Positions 8,957 to 18,414 of a stretch of 33,416 nt of DNA are shown piece by piece. The notes beneath the pieces were generated by a model. It saw nothing but the letters and a program-made list of their open reading frames with translations. It did not search any database and was not told the origin of the DNA. How positions within the stretch are numbered: the first letter of the stretch is position 1; every line of letters starts with the position of its first letter. This DNA comes from Trichodesmium sp. MAG_R02. Its GTDB lineage: Bacteria; Cyanobacteriota; Cyanobacteriia; Cyanobacteriales; Microcoleaceae. Location: contig JAKQYE010000027.1 in the NCBI GenBank assembly GCA_023356605.1, forward strand, positions 5,119 through 38,534. Reading direction: 5' to 3'. The position numbers and the translations under genes were made by a program.

Positions 8957-10042
8957 CTAACAGAAGTATCTATATCTTAGTTTCTCTGCTGAAGACCCTA
9001 GCAAATTATTCGCTGCTAACCAATTCAACTGTTTTTCTAAAGCTTTTAGTTTTCTATTGCCAAAGTTGTATAAATGTGTTAAAGCTTCTAGAGCTTTGTG
9101 CAGTAGCCATCTTGCCCGTTCCTTATATTGTTGGGCAAGCAGGACGCCGACTCCACTTATATTCATCCTGCCCCTCAGCAATGCCAATACTATATTTGCC
9201 CATGTACTAAGTAGACAACATTTCTGTTGTTTCTTACCTTTGAGCTTTTTCTTGGCATCCCTAAGTGATTTCACAAACATAGATAGAGTAACGAGCTGTT
9301 GTGTTCCATAACTAACAGTCTCTATTTCCCGTAACTCCTCCTCAACCGTTGCCTCTACCAGAAGAGGTTCACTTTTCTCTTCAGATAAAACAGTCTCTTG
9401 GGGTATCTCAGTAGCAACAATTTCTGTATCCAACTCTTGAGCTAGGGAATTTTCTACTTTGTGCTCCTCAACAATAACTATTTCTTCTTGTTTTTCGTAC
9501 TCTTCCTGGCGCCTTTTTCGCAAAATAGCCCGCCCCTGGGAAATACGCTTACGGAGATTAGACTCAGAAATATTCAACTCTGTAGCTATTTCCTTATAAG
9601 AGTATTGTTTGTCAAAAAGGAGAACAAAAGTTTCTCGTAGTCTCTTTGGCAAATCATCAATAGCCAAGCGACAAAAATCTTCTAGTTCTTCGTAGACAGC
9701 AACAAGAAATGGATCTCTTCCTTGAGTGCTCCCATCAGCAAGAGAGATAACCAAGTCTAGAGCCTCAACCTTTTGATTATAGCGATTAGACTCCTTCAGT
9801 AGATCCATACAAAGGTTATAGGTTAGTTTCACCAACCAAGCTTTGAAGTTCTGAATTGTTTTGACACACTGTTGTATTTTTTCCCAGGCCTTTAACATGG
9901 CCATACTTAGAGCATCCTCAGCATTTGTAGAATTACCTCCCATCCATTTGACACAGCAACGGTAGAGATAGTCTTGATGCTTTTGCCATTCTTGCCAAAA
10001 TAGCGAATCAATCTTTGTAGTTCCTTTATATCTATCAAACAT
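8957..10042 (-). CDS. Sigma-70 family (ECF-like) sigma factor with long C-terminal extension
   Basis: This 361-residue cytoplasmic protein has a group 4-like sigma core in its first ~180 residues. Region 2 is at about 15-90 (NAEDALSMAMLKAWEKI, then FKAWLVKLTYNLCMDLL). Region 4 is at about 125-178, with a helix-turn-helix (YSYKEIATELNISESNLRKR). A Glu-rich linker (about 180-250) and a Lys/Leu-rich tail of ~110 residues follow; neither is recognised. Typical ECF factors stop near residue 180-200, so the extension is unusual. No anti-sigma gene lies next to it. It heads the pilus gene set on the same strand, with ~680 bases to the pilin, so control of the pilus is plausible but inferred. The region upstream of the ATG has no strong Shine-Dalgarno. 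Confidence 0.85.
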   Translation of the reverse strand: MFDRYKGTTKIDSLFWQEWQKHQDYLYRCCVKWMGGNSTNAEDALSMAMLKAWEKIQQCVKTIQNFKAWLVKLTYNLCMDLLKESNRYNQKVEALDLVISLADGSTQGRDPFLVAVYEELEDFCRLAIDDLPKRLRETFVLLFDKQYSYKEIATELNISESNLRKRISQGRAILRKRRQEEYEKQEEIVIVEEHKVENSLAQELDTEIVATEIPQETVLSEEKSEPLLVEATVEEELREIETVSYGTQQLVTLSMFVKSLRDAKKKLKGKKQQKCCLLSTWANIVLALLRGRMNISGVGVLLAQQYKERARWLLHKALEALTHLYNFGNRKLKALEKQLNWLAANNLLGSSAEKLRYRYFC

Positions 10043-10179
10043 TTTAAGCTTTTAATACCTATTTAAATCTAAAAACGATAGATAGATGTCCTGATTTTTG
10101 TTCTGAAGGTGGACTAGAGAAATTACACTCGTTTACCACTACCTAATTATATACATTTTCAAGGTATAGTGTCTATACT

Positions 10180-10270
10180 CAGGACTTACGCAAAGAAACT
10201 AATTGTAGTGTAAATATCGGATCAGGATTATCAAAAATACACCATATATAGAAGCAATACGTAAGTCCTG
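10180..10270. repeat. Family A inverted-repeat element
   Basis: The ends CAGGACTTACGCA and ATACGTAAGTCCTG are inverted repeats about 91 bases apart. The interior is AT-rich, without a strong hairpin core. Confidence 0.85.
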
Positions 10271-10302
10271 ATTAAGTGCAAATGTAGTATCAGTACCTCT
10301 TA

Positions 10303-10330
10303 ATTAATTTATTAATTTATTAATTTATTA
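10303..10330. repeat. 8-base microsatellite
   Basis: Three and a half units of ATTAATTT in a row, upstream of the divergent sigma gene. Confidence 0.85.
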
Positions 10331-10526
10331 GTATTGTATCAGTAGCAAGACTTGCAAAAAAGCTCGAATCATAAACCCGACATTCCACAGATCTTCATAT
10401 ATCTTTATATATATTTACATTTTCAAAGAGACTTATAGGAAAAATATTCGTTCTAGAACTCAATATCAATAAAGTTTATCAATAACTAATTTTCTCATAA
10501 AAAATTAGTTATGGTTCTTTATAATA

Positions 10527-10559
10527 CAGGACTTACGCAGTTTGCCTCCGTAAGTCCTG
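10527..10559. repeat. Minimal family A element, hairpin only
   Basis: This 33-base copy consists of little more than the two ends, CAGGACTTACG and CGTAAGTCCTG, around a short loop. It shows that the ends alone can exist as a unit. Confidence 0.85.
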
Positions 10560-10732
10560 GGTATATTAAAAGTAATATCTATCAAAAAAAACTAATTATA
10601 GTATGGACAATTTCTTGTTGACAGTAGGCTATATATAGGGTACCTGGGTAAGTCCTGTTAATAAAAGATAACAACTATCAGTAAAATACTTGTCTAGGTA
10701 AGAATTATTAAGGGCATTGTTATAGAGAGATT

Positions 10733-10821
10733 CAGGACTTACGCAAAGAAACCCGCTTAAAACAGTAAATCATTGTTTTTAACACATAAATATCTACGAG
10801 AAACCGGGTTTCTCAGTTTGC
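10733..10821. repeat. Family A element, right end missing
   Basis: It begins CAGGACTTACGCAAAGAAACCCG and matches the element at 24425-24527 almost base for base through GAGAAACCGGGTTTCTCAG. The match then breaks off before the expected right end. Confidence 0.85.
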
Positions 10822-10944
10822 AGCTACCACCACCATTATAATAGGAATTTTCATCTTGTGTAGCACTCCCAGTTAACTCCTACAACTGGTGTATAATTCT
10901 ATGTGAGTTCGTAAGTCCTCCTGAAAAAAAGCAGATAACTGAAA

Positions 10945-13900
10945 ATGACTATATTTCAAACTGACCCATCTAACTTTCCCCAACTACTGCAAATGGTAAA
11001 AGATGGAGATGAACTTAATCTACAACCGGGAGATTATAAAGGACCTTTTACCATGGATAAATCAATTACCATTCGTGGTAGTGGTACCGATACTGTAATT
11101 TTTGCTGCAACCGAACCCCCACTAATAATTAGAGTTCCAAAAGTACGACTGGAAAACTTAACAGTAGAGCGAACAGTTGGTGGTGACAATGGGGAAGTTG
11201 CTATATTTGCTGAAACTAATACTAACCCCATCTTGAGTCAGGTAAAATTAAATGGTATCGCAGAAAATGTAGAGTGGTCAGGAGCCAGTTGGGATATTCC
11301 CACAATTCTCGAGTTTGGGGAAGTAGAAATAAATCGCATGGTGGAACGTGAGTGTGAGTTACAACTGGGTATGGTTTGTCAAGTTTTGTGCGATCTTAAT
11401 TGGTTGCAGGTGCGCTCCAGTTATCTCTCACCGGGGCGACAAAATTTACAAATCATCCTAAATACTACCAATATTCCTACTGGTACAAATTTATCTGGTT
11501 TAATTTTTCTGTCGGCAGCAGATGGCAGACGAGAGTTAGAAGTTACTGCCAAAATTATTTCCCCACTTCCGGTAACTCCAGTCTTAGCAGCTTCCACAAA
11601 AGTTTTGCCTGCTCAAGTTTTGAATTCTCAAGATTGGGGTTATCGGTTTTCTGGTAATGCAGCGGATAAATTTGTTCGCGCTCAGTTAGGTGAGGTAGCT
11701 CTGAAGAAATATCCAGAATTTCCCCAACGTCGAGCCAAAGCAGAAGCATTGATGTCTGAAATATTGGATGAAGATTCTCATCTATATTATGTTCGCCGTC
11801 AAGCACCGGGAAGAGAAGAAGGGGAGGAAATTTGGGAACTGACTATGGCGACTGACAGGGAGGAGCAAGAGTGGGAGAAAACTTTAAAACTTCGGGGAGC
11901 AGTAAATGTTGATGAAGACAGAGTTTTAAAATTATTATCGGTGCAGTTAATTTCTCAAAAAGCCGAAAAAGATGAATTTAGTCTAGCTTTGCAAATTCGT
12001 TTATTGCCACAACATCAGTACCGACGGGGGATACCCTTGGGAGCAGTGCGCTCTATGAGTAAAATGCCTTTTTTTGGAGACCGTATACCCACAGAGGAGC
12101 AACTACCTATTTGGAGGACTTTTGTAGAAATAGAGCAACGTATGGCAGAAAAACGTCAATTTTGCCTACCGTTTATCGGTCACAACTATGGTAGTTCAGG
12201 GAGAAAGATTACTTTTGAAATTGATATTTCTTCTGCAACTATTGATGGTACCGCGGAAAGTGCTATAGACGATATTGAGTTACGGCGACGACTTTTTGAG
12301 GCGAAGAATCAAGATATTCAGCTTTTTAATACCTCTCCAGCAGGTGGTGATGCTAGAGATGGAGAAAAGTTGGGAGCGATCGCTACCATTGACTGGAAAA
12401 AAAGTCAAGTAGGAGTAATGTTAGAGAGTGAAATAGTAGAAATTATTGCTCGTGGAAGTTATAGAATACCATCCACAGGATTTCTATTTTTTGGAGCTTC
12501 TGGGGATATGACTCAAGTACAACGCAAACGCAGAGCCTTAGAAGATTTACAAAGTGGTCGTTGTCAGAATCCATATTTGGGGAATTTTTTCTTTGATGCC
12601 ACCTGTGCGCGAATTCCTAAAAAGGCAGTAAAACTGCAACCCCAGGATTTATTGTTACCGGCTGCAAATGTTAATCAAATTGCTGCGGTGGAAACAGTTT
12701 TAGCCACTCCAGATTTAGCTTTAATTCAAGGACCACCTGGAACAGGGAAAACTACTGTTATTGCTGAAATCTGTTATCAAGTCGCTTTGCGTGGGGGACG
12801 AACTTTGATTGCATCTCAGGCAAATTTAGCAGTTGATAATGCTTTGAGTAGATTAGTTCATAACCCAGTTATTCGTGCTGTACGCAAGGGGAAAGCAGAG
12901 AAAGTGCAGGAAGAAGGGGAGCCATTTTTGGAAGACCGAGTCATTGATACTTGGCTAAAAAATACTGCAAACGACTGTGAAAATGATTTGGATGAGCGAC
13001 TACAACGGGTAGAAATTTTACGGAATTTATTGATAGAGTCAGAGAGGTTTAATGCTTATGTGGAGTTAGAGGAAGTATGGGTAAGTCAGCAGCAAGAGTT
13101 GAGCGATCGCCGAACTATTTTGGAGACAAGTCGGGAAGTCTTAGAAAGTGAAGTTTTGCAATTAGAAACTGACACCAAAGAATTAAATTTTCTGAGATTG
13201 GGATTAGATAATTTATTAAATTCTGCACCTAATGTTAATTGGCAAGATGAGGAAATTAAAAATTTATTACCCCGTTTACAACCTTATTCTCAGGAGGAAA
13301 AATCAGTCCAAGATTTATTAGATAATGTGCGTTTAACTCGAAATATTGCCAGAGATATTGGTTGGGAAATTCCCACATTAGGAGCTTTTGGTTTAGCAGC
13401 TTGGTTCTCAGAAAATTTAGCTGTTTTATTGCCAGAATTTCAGAGAGGGTTAACTATAGCAAAAAAAGCAGCTGTGATCATGTCAGAACTTGCCAATTTA
13501 CGACAGATATATCAACAGAGTTATAGTCAGTTTGAGAAGCTCAAAAAATATATTATACAACAAGAGATAGTTTCGGAAAATCTCCAAAAAAATAGCCAAG
13601 AATTAGAATCCAAAAAAAGTCAAATAGATTTAGTTATTTCAGAAATAGGTGCTTGGAGAAATACTGGTAAAGACCGGATATTTGAGGAATTAAAAAAATG
13701 CTGGGAGACTGGTCAATATTTCCAATTAGATTTAATTGGACTACCAGAAAGTTTGATGAAACCTGTTAAGAGCAAAAAATCACAACTTTTTCGAGACTAT
13801 GCTCAACCTATTCATAGTTTGCCAGATTGGGAAAGATTAGAAAAAGCATTAAATGTAGAATCAAGTTATGGGTTTCAAAATATCCAAGGCAGAGAATATC

Positions 13901-15906
13901 ATTTTGATAAATTCTTGCAAATCAGTCTGAGTCAACCACCAATAGTTTTGTCAAAAAGAGATTATCAAAAGTGGCAAAATTTTGCTATGGAGTTTGAATT
14001 TTATTTGCAGCTCAACCAAAGACAACGACAAAATTTAGTCGAAAAAATCCAACAGTTTTTTCATGAAAATCAAAGGGAATATGGTGCGGCATGGGAACCA
14101 GATAAGATGTCAAAGACTTTAGAAGAAGTCAGAGATAGAATCTTCAATCAAATTCTCCATTATTCTAGTGAAATCTTACTTCCTATAAAACGAGCAAATC
14201 AAAAACAAATCATAAAAAATCAGGAACATTTAGAGGAAATTAGTCAATTACAGAAAGGCTACAGACAAAGACTAGAGATAGTCGAGGAAGAAAAAGCAAA
14301 ATTACGTCAAAAGCTCGAACAAAAATATCAAGAGTTTATTCAAAAATTAACAGAAATAGATCGTCAATTAGAGGTCAACACAGAAATTCGTAGTTTAGCT
14401 AAACAGTATTTTGAATGGAAACCATTTGAAGTATTAGATGATAAATCCAATTTTATAGAAAAAGTCAATTCCTGGGAAAATAACTTCAACCAACTTGAAA
14501 AAATAGCCCCTTTACTAGAACCTTTTGCCGTTCTTGCAGATATTAAAAATATTCTCCAAGACAAACTAAATGCTATACAAGAAAAAGCAAATAAATCCCA
14601 ACAACAACTCCAATCTTGCCAAACAGAAATTCATCAAATTCAAACAGCCTTAGAAAAAGAGCTATCAATAACCCTAATCGAAGAAAGAGACTGGTGGAAA
14701 TATGCATGGGAAAAAATTCCAAAAAATCTTAGACCTACCGTCCCTGAAACAGAATTATTTGCCACAGAAACTTTGCATAAAATTAAACTTCAACTACAAA
14801 ACTGGCAACAAGAATTAGACATAGAAGAAACTAAGCTAAACCGCCACCAAAAATTTATCCAAGACTGGATAGAAAAAATAAATAAACCTTCAGAAAAAGA
14901 TAGTAACGATCTGAGAAAAATTTACCTTGATAATGCCAATGTTATTGGTATTACTTGTGTCCAAGCTGCTAGTCGGAGTTTTGCTGAAGAATTTAATAGT
15001 TTTGACGTAGTAATAATTGATGAAGTTAGTAAATGTACTCCCCCAGAAATATTAATTCCGGCATTAAAAGGCAAAAAATTAGTATTAGTAGGAGACCATC
15101 GCCAATTACCACCAATGCTCCATGATAATACTATTGAAGAAATTGCTGAAGAGATGAAAAGTACAAAAGAAGAACTAAATTTTTTAGAAGAGTCACTATT
15201 TAAAAATCACTTCGAGACAGCAACAAAAAAAATCAAGCAGATGTTAACTATTCAATATAGAATGCACCCGGATATTATGGGGGCAATCAATCAATTTTAT
15301 CACCATCGTTTACAATGCGGTCTTCTTGAAGTAGACCTACAACGTGCCCATAATTTAGGAGGGAAAATCTTTCAAAAAAATCAACATATTATCTGGGTTA
15401 AAATTCCACAAACAGAAAGCTTTGTTGAACAAAAGGAAGGCACATCACCTTTTAATGAAAAAGAAGTTGATGTCATTGAAAAATTATGTGCTGAAATGGA
15501 GAAATCCTGGCATGTTAAAATTGCCGATGGGTTACCCAGGAAAGAATTAGGAATTATCACATTTTATAATGCCCAGTTACGACTAATAGACTCAAGAATT
15601 AATCCAGAAAAATTCCCATCGCTCCATATTAGAACAGGAACAGTTGACAGATTTCAGGGCATGGAAAGACAAGTGATTATTGTGAGTATGGTAAGAAATA
15701 ATCAGGAGGGAAAAGTAGGGTTTGCCAAGAAGCCAGAACGGGTAAATGTTGCTTTTTCTCGTGCTCAGGAATTATTAATTATTGTTGGATGTCATGGGTT
15801 ATTTACTAAACATTATGGAATGGTGGGAAATATGTATTCAGAAGTTTCTGATGTTGTGCGTCATCAAGGAGGGTTAATAGAAGTTTCTGACATTTTGGGT
15901 GAATGA
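10945..15906 (+). CDS. SF1 helicase (COG1112-like) with beta-helix and Ig-like front domains
   Basis: This 1653-residue cytoplasmic protein has three parts. Residues ~1-110 look like a parallel beta-helix (GDELNLQPGDYKGPF, then ITIRGSGTDTVIF). Residues ~125-210 resemble a BACON/Ig-like domain (LEFGEVEINRMVERE, ending RRELEVTAKIISP). The rest is a UPF1/DNA2-type SF1 helicase: Walker A GPPGTGKT at 596-603, Walker B IIDEVSK around 1358-1363, GDHRQLPP at 1383-1390, QYRMHP at 1437-1442, DRFQGMER at 1568-1575 and NVAFSRAQ at 1601-1608. A coiled-coil-rich insert of ~650 residues separates Walker A and B. Helicase plus the downstream PLD nuclease recalls Mokosh defence systems, whose type I helicase has a kinase domain that is not seen here. 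The helicase is certain; defence is inferred. Confidence 0.93.
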   Translation: MTIFQTDPSNFPQLLQMVKDGDELNLQPGDYKGPFTMDKSITIRGSGTDTVIFAATEPPLIIRVPKVRLENLTVERTVGGDNGEVAIFAETNTNPILSQVKLNGIAENVEWSGASWDIPTILEFGEVEINRMVERECELQLGMVCQVLCDLNWLQVRSSYLSPGRQNLQIILNTTNIPTGTNLSGLIFLSAADGRRELEVTAKIISPLPVTPVLAASTKVLPAQVLNSQDWGYRFSGNAADKFVRAQLGEVALKKYPEFPQRRAKAEALMSEILDEDSHLYYVRRQAPGREEGEEIWELTMATDREEQEWEKTLKLRGAVNVDEDRVLKLLSVQLISQKAEKDEFSLALQIRLLPQHQYRRGIPLGAVRSMSKMPFFGDRIPTEEQLPIWRTFVEIEQRMAEKRQFCLPFIGHNYGSSGRKITFEIDISSATIDGTAESAIDDIELRRRLFEAKNQDIQLFNTSPAGGDARDGEKLGAIATIDWKKSQVGVMLESEIVEIIARGSYRIPSTGFLFFGASGDMTQVQRKRRALEDLQSGRCQNPYLGNFFFDATCARIPKKAVKLQPQDLLLPAANVNQIAAVETVLATPDLALIQGPPGTGKTTVIAEICYQVALRGGRTLIASQANLAVDNALSRLVHNPVIRAVRKGKAEKVQEEGEPFLEDRVIDTWLKNTANDCENDLDERLQRVEILRNLLIESERFNAYVELEEVWVSQQQELSDRRTILETSREVLESEVLQLETDTKELNFLRLGLDNLLNSAPNVNWQDEEIKNLLPRLQPYSQEEKSVQDLLDNVRLTRNIARDIGWEIPTLGAFGLAAWFSENLAVLLPEFQRGLTIAKKAAVIMSELANLRQIYQQSYSQFEKLKKYIIQQEIVSENLQKNSQELESKKSQIDLVISEIGAWRNTGKDRIFEELKKCWETGQYFQLDLIGLPESLMKPVKSKKSQLFRDYAQPIHSLPDWERLEKALNVESSYGFQNIQGREYHFDKFLQISLSQPPIVLSKRDYQKWQNFAMEFEFYLQLNQRQRQNLVEKIQQFFHENQREYGAAWEPDKMSKTLEEVRDRIFNQILHYSSEILLPIKRANQKQIIKNQEHLEEISQLQKGYRQRLEIVEEEKAKLRQKLEQKYQEFIQKLTEIDRQLEVNTEIRSLAKQYFEWKPFEVLDDKSNFIEKVNSWENNFNQLEKIAPLLEPFAVLADIKNILQDKLNAIQEKANKSQQQLQSCQTEIHQIQTALEKELSITLIEERDWWKYAWEKIPKNLRPTVPETELFATETLHKIKLQLQNWQQELDIEETKLNRHQKFIQDWIEKINKPSEKDSNDLRKIYLDNANVIGITCVQAASRSFAEEFNSFDVVIIDEVSKCTPPEILIPALKGKKLVLVGDHRQLPPMLHDNTIEEIAEEMKSTKEELNFLEESLFKNHFETATKKIKQMLTIQYRMHPDIMGAINQFYHHRLQCGLLEVDLQRAHNLGGKIFQKNQHIIWVKIPQTESFVEQKEGTSPFNEKEVDVIEKLCAEMEKSWHVKIADGLPRKELGIITFYNAQLRLIDSRINPEKFPSLHIRTGTVDRFQGMERQVIIVSMVRNNQEGKVGFAKKPERVNVAFSRAQELLIIVGCHGLFTKHYGMVGNMYSEVSDVVRHQGGLIEVSDILGE

Positions 15907-16566
15907 AATAATTGAGAGTTTGATAAAAATCCTATTATAATCTGTTTTGCTAACCACCCATAGTATAGTTACAGTCTAATTAAATATTTTGCTTAATTAC
16001 TAAAAATTATCACATATCTTTTAATATATGGGTAGATAATGGTAGAAAGGTTCCATGGAACGTCCCTAACAGGTTTTGATGCTGACGTGAATTCATGTAT
16101 CTCAAAATTGCTGTATAATAACAGTTCAATAGTTGTAAGTACTGATATTAAATCCGGTAGTGTCGGCATCAATAAATTATAGAAACCTGGTTTATATAAA
16201 ATGCCCTACCATACTGACATCTGTCTCGGATAAGCCTGGTTTCTTGTAATACTCGGAAGTAAAGGGAAGGAGGAAAGTTGTTGTCTTATCTGCCATAGAG
16301 AAGAATAAATTTTTATCCCTTTCTTACTCTCTTGCAAGGGGAGAGGTTGGGCTTACAAGGGTATGTTTTTTTATTTTTGATGCCAAAGTTTATCAAAAAC
16401 CTTAAGAATATTAAGACCTTGAGAAATTTTTAAGCTATTTATACAAAAAAAATACTCTTTTAGTCAGATTTTATATATGTAAAAATGATTACTTACCCCA
16501 ATGGTTAAAAACTTACCCCTGTAAGGAGGGGTTCGGGGAGAGATATCTATCAGAAAACTAAAACAA
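15907..16566. other. Intergenic region between helicase and PLD genes
   Basis: No gene is seen in 660 bases. It holds a fragment of a family B hairpin core at 16041-16070 and a short inverted phrase close to the PLD gene (TACCCCTGTAAGGAGGGGTT, near 16512). The gap means the PLD gene may have its own promoter, although both genes run the same way. Confidence 0.65.
16041..16070. repeat. Fragment of a family B hairpin core
   Basis: It contains GGTTCCATGGAACGTCCCTA, matching the perfect palindrome at 29753-29780. The left arm is altered (GTAGAAAGG), and the rest of the element is missing. Confidence 0.7.
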
Positions 16567-18414
16567 ATGTTTCTACAATCTTCTACTAAATACATCAAGC
16601 CAGAGTTAAATGATTTCGCCGATAAAATCGAAAAAGATAGTCCTGGTCTATCAGTTTTTGCTGCCCGTCAATTTTGTTATAAACTATATCAAACACCCAT
16701 TCAAATTGAGATAACAAAAGAACGAGATTTGAATATTATTGAGGAATTTATTCTCAGGGCTAGTATTGAATTTAATCCTCCACCAACTGAAGTAGAATTA
16801 GCACAAATACTAAAGTTAGATCCTATATTTATTCACAGCACTACTAATACTCTTCAATCTCTACAAACTTTAACTATAACACCACCAGATTCTAGAATTA
16901 GAATAACTTCTGAAGGAAAAGAATTTTATACAAAAGGTTCCTTGACACAACCGCCAGAAAATAAAATTATTTATGCTATTATTAACCCTCTTTATGGAGA
17001 AATTAACTGGCGACTTTCGGGTTTAAATTCTAAATCTCCAGAACTGCCAAATTTAGCAGATTTTATAACCTTTGAAAATACAAATCCTGAAATTGTTAAT
17101 TTGACTATTGAAGAACTACAAAAGGAAATAAGAGATTCCAATTTAGGTATTTATCAACCAGAATCAGGACAAATAATTAGAGATTTTTTTGTCAATAAAG
17201 AGACCCAAAAAATTATCTGGAAAGCTATTTCTATTTGGGTAATATTTGATGTGATTGAAGAAAAATTGGTTTTACAAGCAAGAGAAGGAAATAAAATATT
17301 AGAAACCCTATCAAATCAGTTACAAGAAATGATAGAACGGGGAGAAATTTTGCTCAATGAATTATGTGGTTTACCTCCTGAATCTATAGCCTCTCAAACA
17401 GAATCAATTTTAGAGTTAAAAAATCAAAAAGTTGAGGAGAGACTCCAAAAAATTCGGCAACAAGGAATTGAAATAATTAAGCAAACTAGAGAGAAGGGAA
17501 AGAAAACTTTACCAAAAAATTCTGAGTTTATTTTGTTGCGCGATCGCGAAATTAGACCGGAGTTCTTATCTGCTCTCAAAGCAGCAACTCAACAGGTTTT
17601 AATTTACTCGCCTTGGGTAACTGAGGAAGTAGTAGATGAGGAGTTTATACAGCTTTTACAAAAGCTAGCAAATAATGGGGTGTGGATTTTAATGGGATAT
17701 GGAATTGCGGAAAAACAGGAAGAAGAGACTCAAGCAATATCCTCTAAAGTTGAGGAAAAATTGTTAACAATTAGAACTCCTGAAGATTTACCAGGAGCTC
17801 AGATATTTTGGTTAGGAAATTCCCATGCTAAGGAGGTATTAGTAGATAGAAAAGTTCATTTATCTGGCTCTCATAATTGGCTTTCTTATCGGGGAGATAG
17901 AGGTTTTCGAGGAGAGACAGCTTATCGAGTTACAAATCCTGATACTGTTGGGTCAGCTTATGAATATTTGCAGGCTAGATTTCAATCTCATGCTGAGAAT
18001 TTATGGGAGTCGGCAGTATCAAGTAGGGATATTAATTTGGCTGTTCAATCTGTTTGGATTTGGGGTGCTTTAGGTATGGCAGAAATGGCACTCCAAGAAT
18101 TACAATATTATGATTGGATTGAACTTTTTTCAGTGTGGTTAAAAGTAGTTATTCAGGGGTTGAGATCGAAACAAATTTTACCCAATGAGCTGATTTTTGA
18201 ACAAGCAATTTCTTGGCTAAATATAGTTGATAAATCAGATAAAAATATAGAAGATTTACGGTCTGGATGGCAAGGAGTTATAGAGGCGATCGCTCGTCAA
18301 AATTCCCAAGCAGCTTTAAGTTTATTAAATGAGGTAGCATGGGGAGAATTTATCCGTTTAGAAATTTCTGCAACAGACACCCCAGAAAAATTTATAAAAA
18401 TGCTGAAAAAATAG
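16567..18414 (+). CDS. PLD-family nuclease-like protein, helicase partner
   Basis: This 615-residue soluble protein has one clear phospholipase D motif, HAKEVLVD (H420, K422, D427), followed by the expected SGSHNW serine/asparagine stretch. The preceding half of the fold is at about 320-385 (LLRDREIRPEFLSALKAA, then VLIYSPWV). With a single HKD motif, such proteins usually act as dimers; members include nucleases. Residues ~75-125 look like a winged helix (EVELAQILKLDPIFIHSTTN), and ~250-315 is charged and helical. The C-terminal ~140 residues are helical and unrecognised. It follows the SF1 helicase on the same strand, the helicase-plus-PLD combination found in Mokosh defence. Nucleic-acid cleavage is inferred; a lipase role is unlikely without a signal peptide. 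Confidence 0.85.
   Translation: MFLQSSTKYIKPELNDFADKIEKDSPGLSVFAARQFCYKLYQTPIQIEITKERDLNIIEEFILRASIEFNPPPTEVELAQILKLDPIFIHSTTNTLQSLQTLTITPPDSRIRITSEGKEFYTKGSLTQPPENKIIYAIINPLYGEINWRLSGLNSKSPELPNLADFITFENTNPEIVNLTIEELQKEIRDSNLGIYQPESGQIIRDFFVNKETQKIIWKAISIWVIFDVIEEKLVLQAREGNKILETLSNQLQEMIERGEILLNELCGLPPESIASQTESILELKNQKVEERLQKIRQQGIEIIKQTREKGKKTLPKNSEFILLRDREIRPEFLSALKAATQQVLIYSPWVTEEVVDEEFIQLLQKLANNGVWILMGYGIAEKQEEETQAISSKVEEKLLTIRTPEDLPGAQIFWLGNSHAKEVLVDRKVHLSGSHNWLSYRGDRGFRGETAYRVTNPDTVGSAYEYLQARFQSHAENLWESAVSSRDINLAVQSVWIWGALGMAEMALQELQYYDWIELFSVWLKVVIQGLRSKQILPNELIFEQAISWLNIVDKSDKNIEDLRSGWQGVIEAIARQNSQAALSLLNEVAWGEFIRLEISATDTPEKFIKMLKK

Larger units (their letters stand above)
10043..10944. 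other. Divergent intergenic region crowded with repeats
   Basis: No gene is seen in these 902 bases, which must hold the promoters of both the sigma gene and the helicase gene. It contains three family A elements (10180-10270, 10527-10559, 10733-10821), loose family A ends near 10642-10656 and 10908-10918, and an 8-base microsatellite (ATTAATTT, about 3.5 units) at 10303-10330. Confidence 0.75.
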
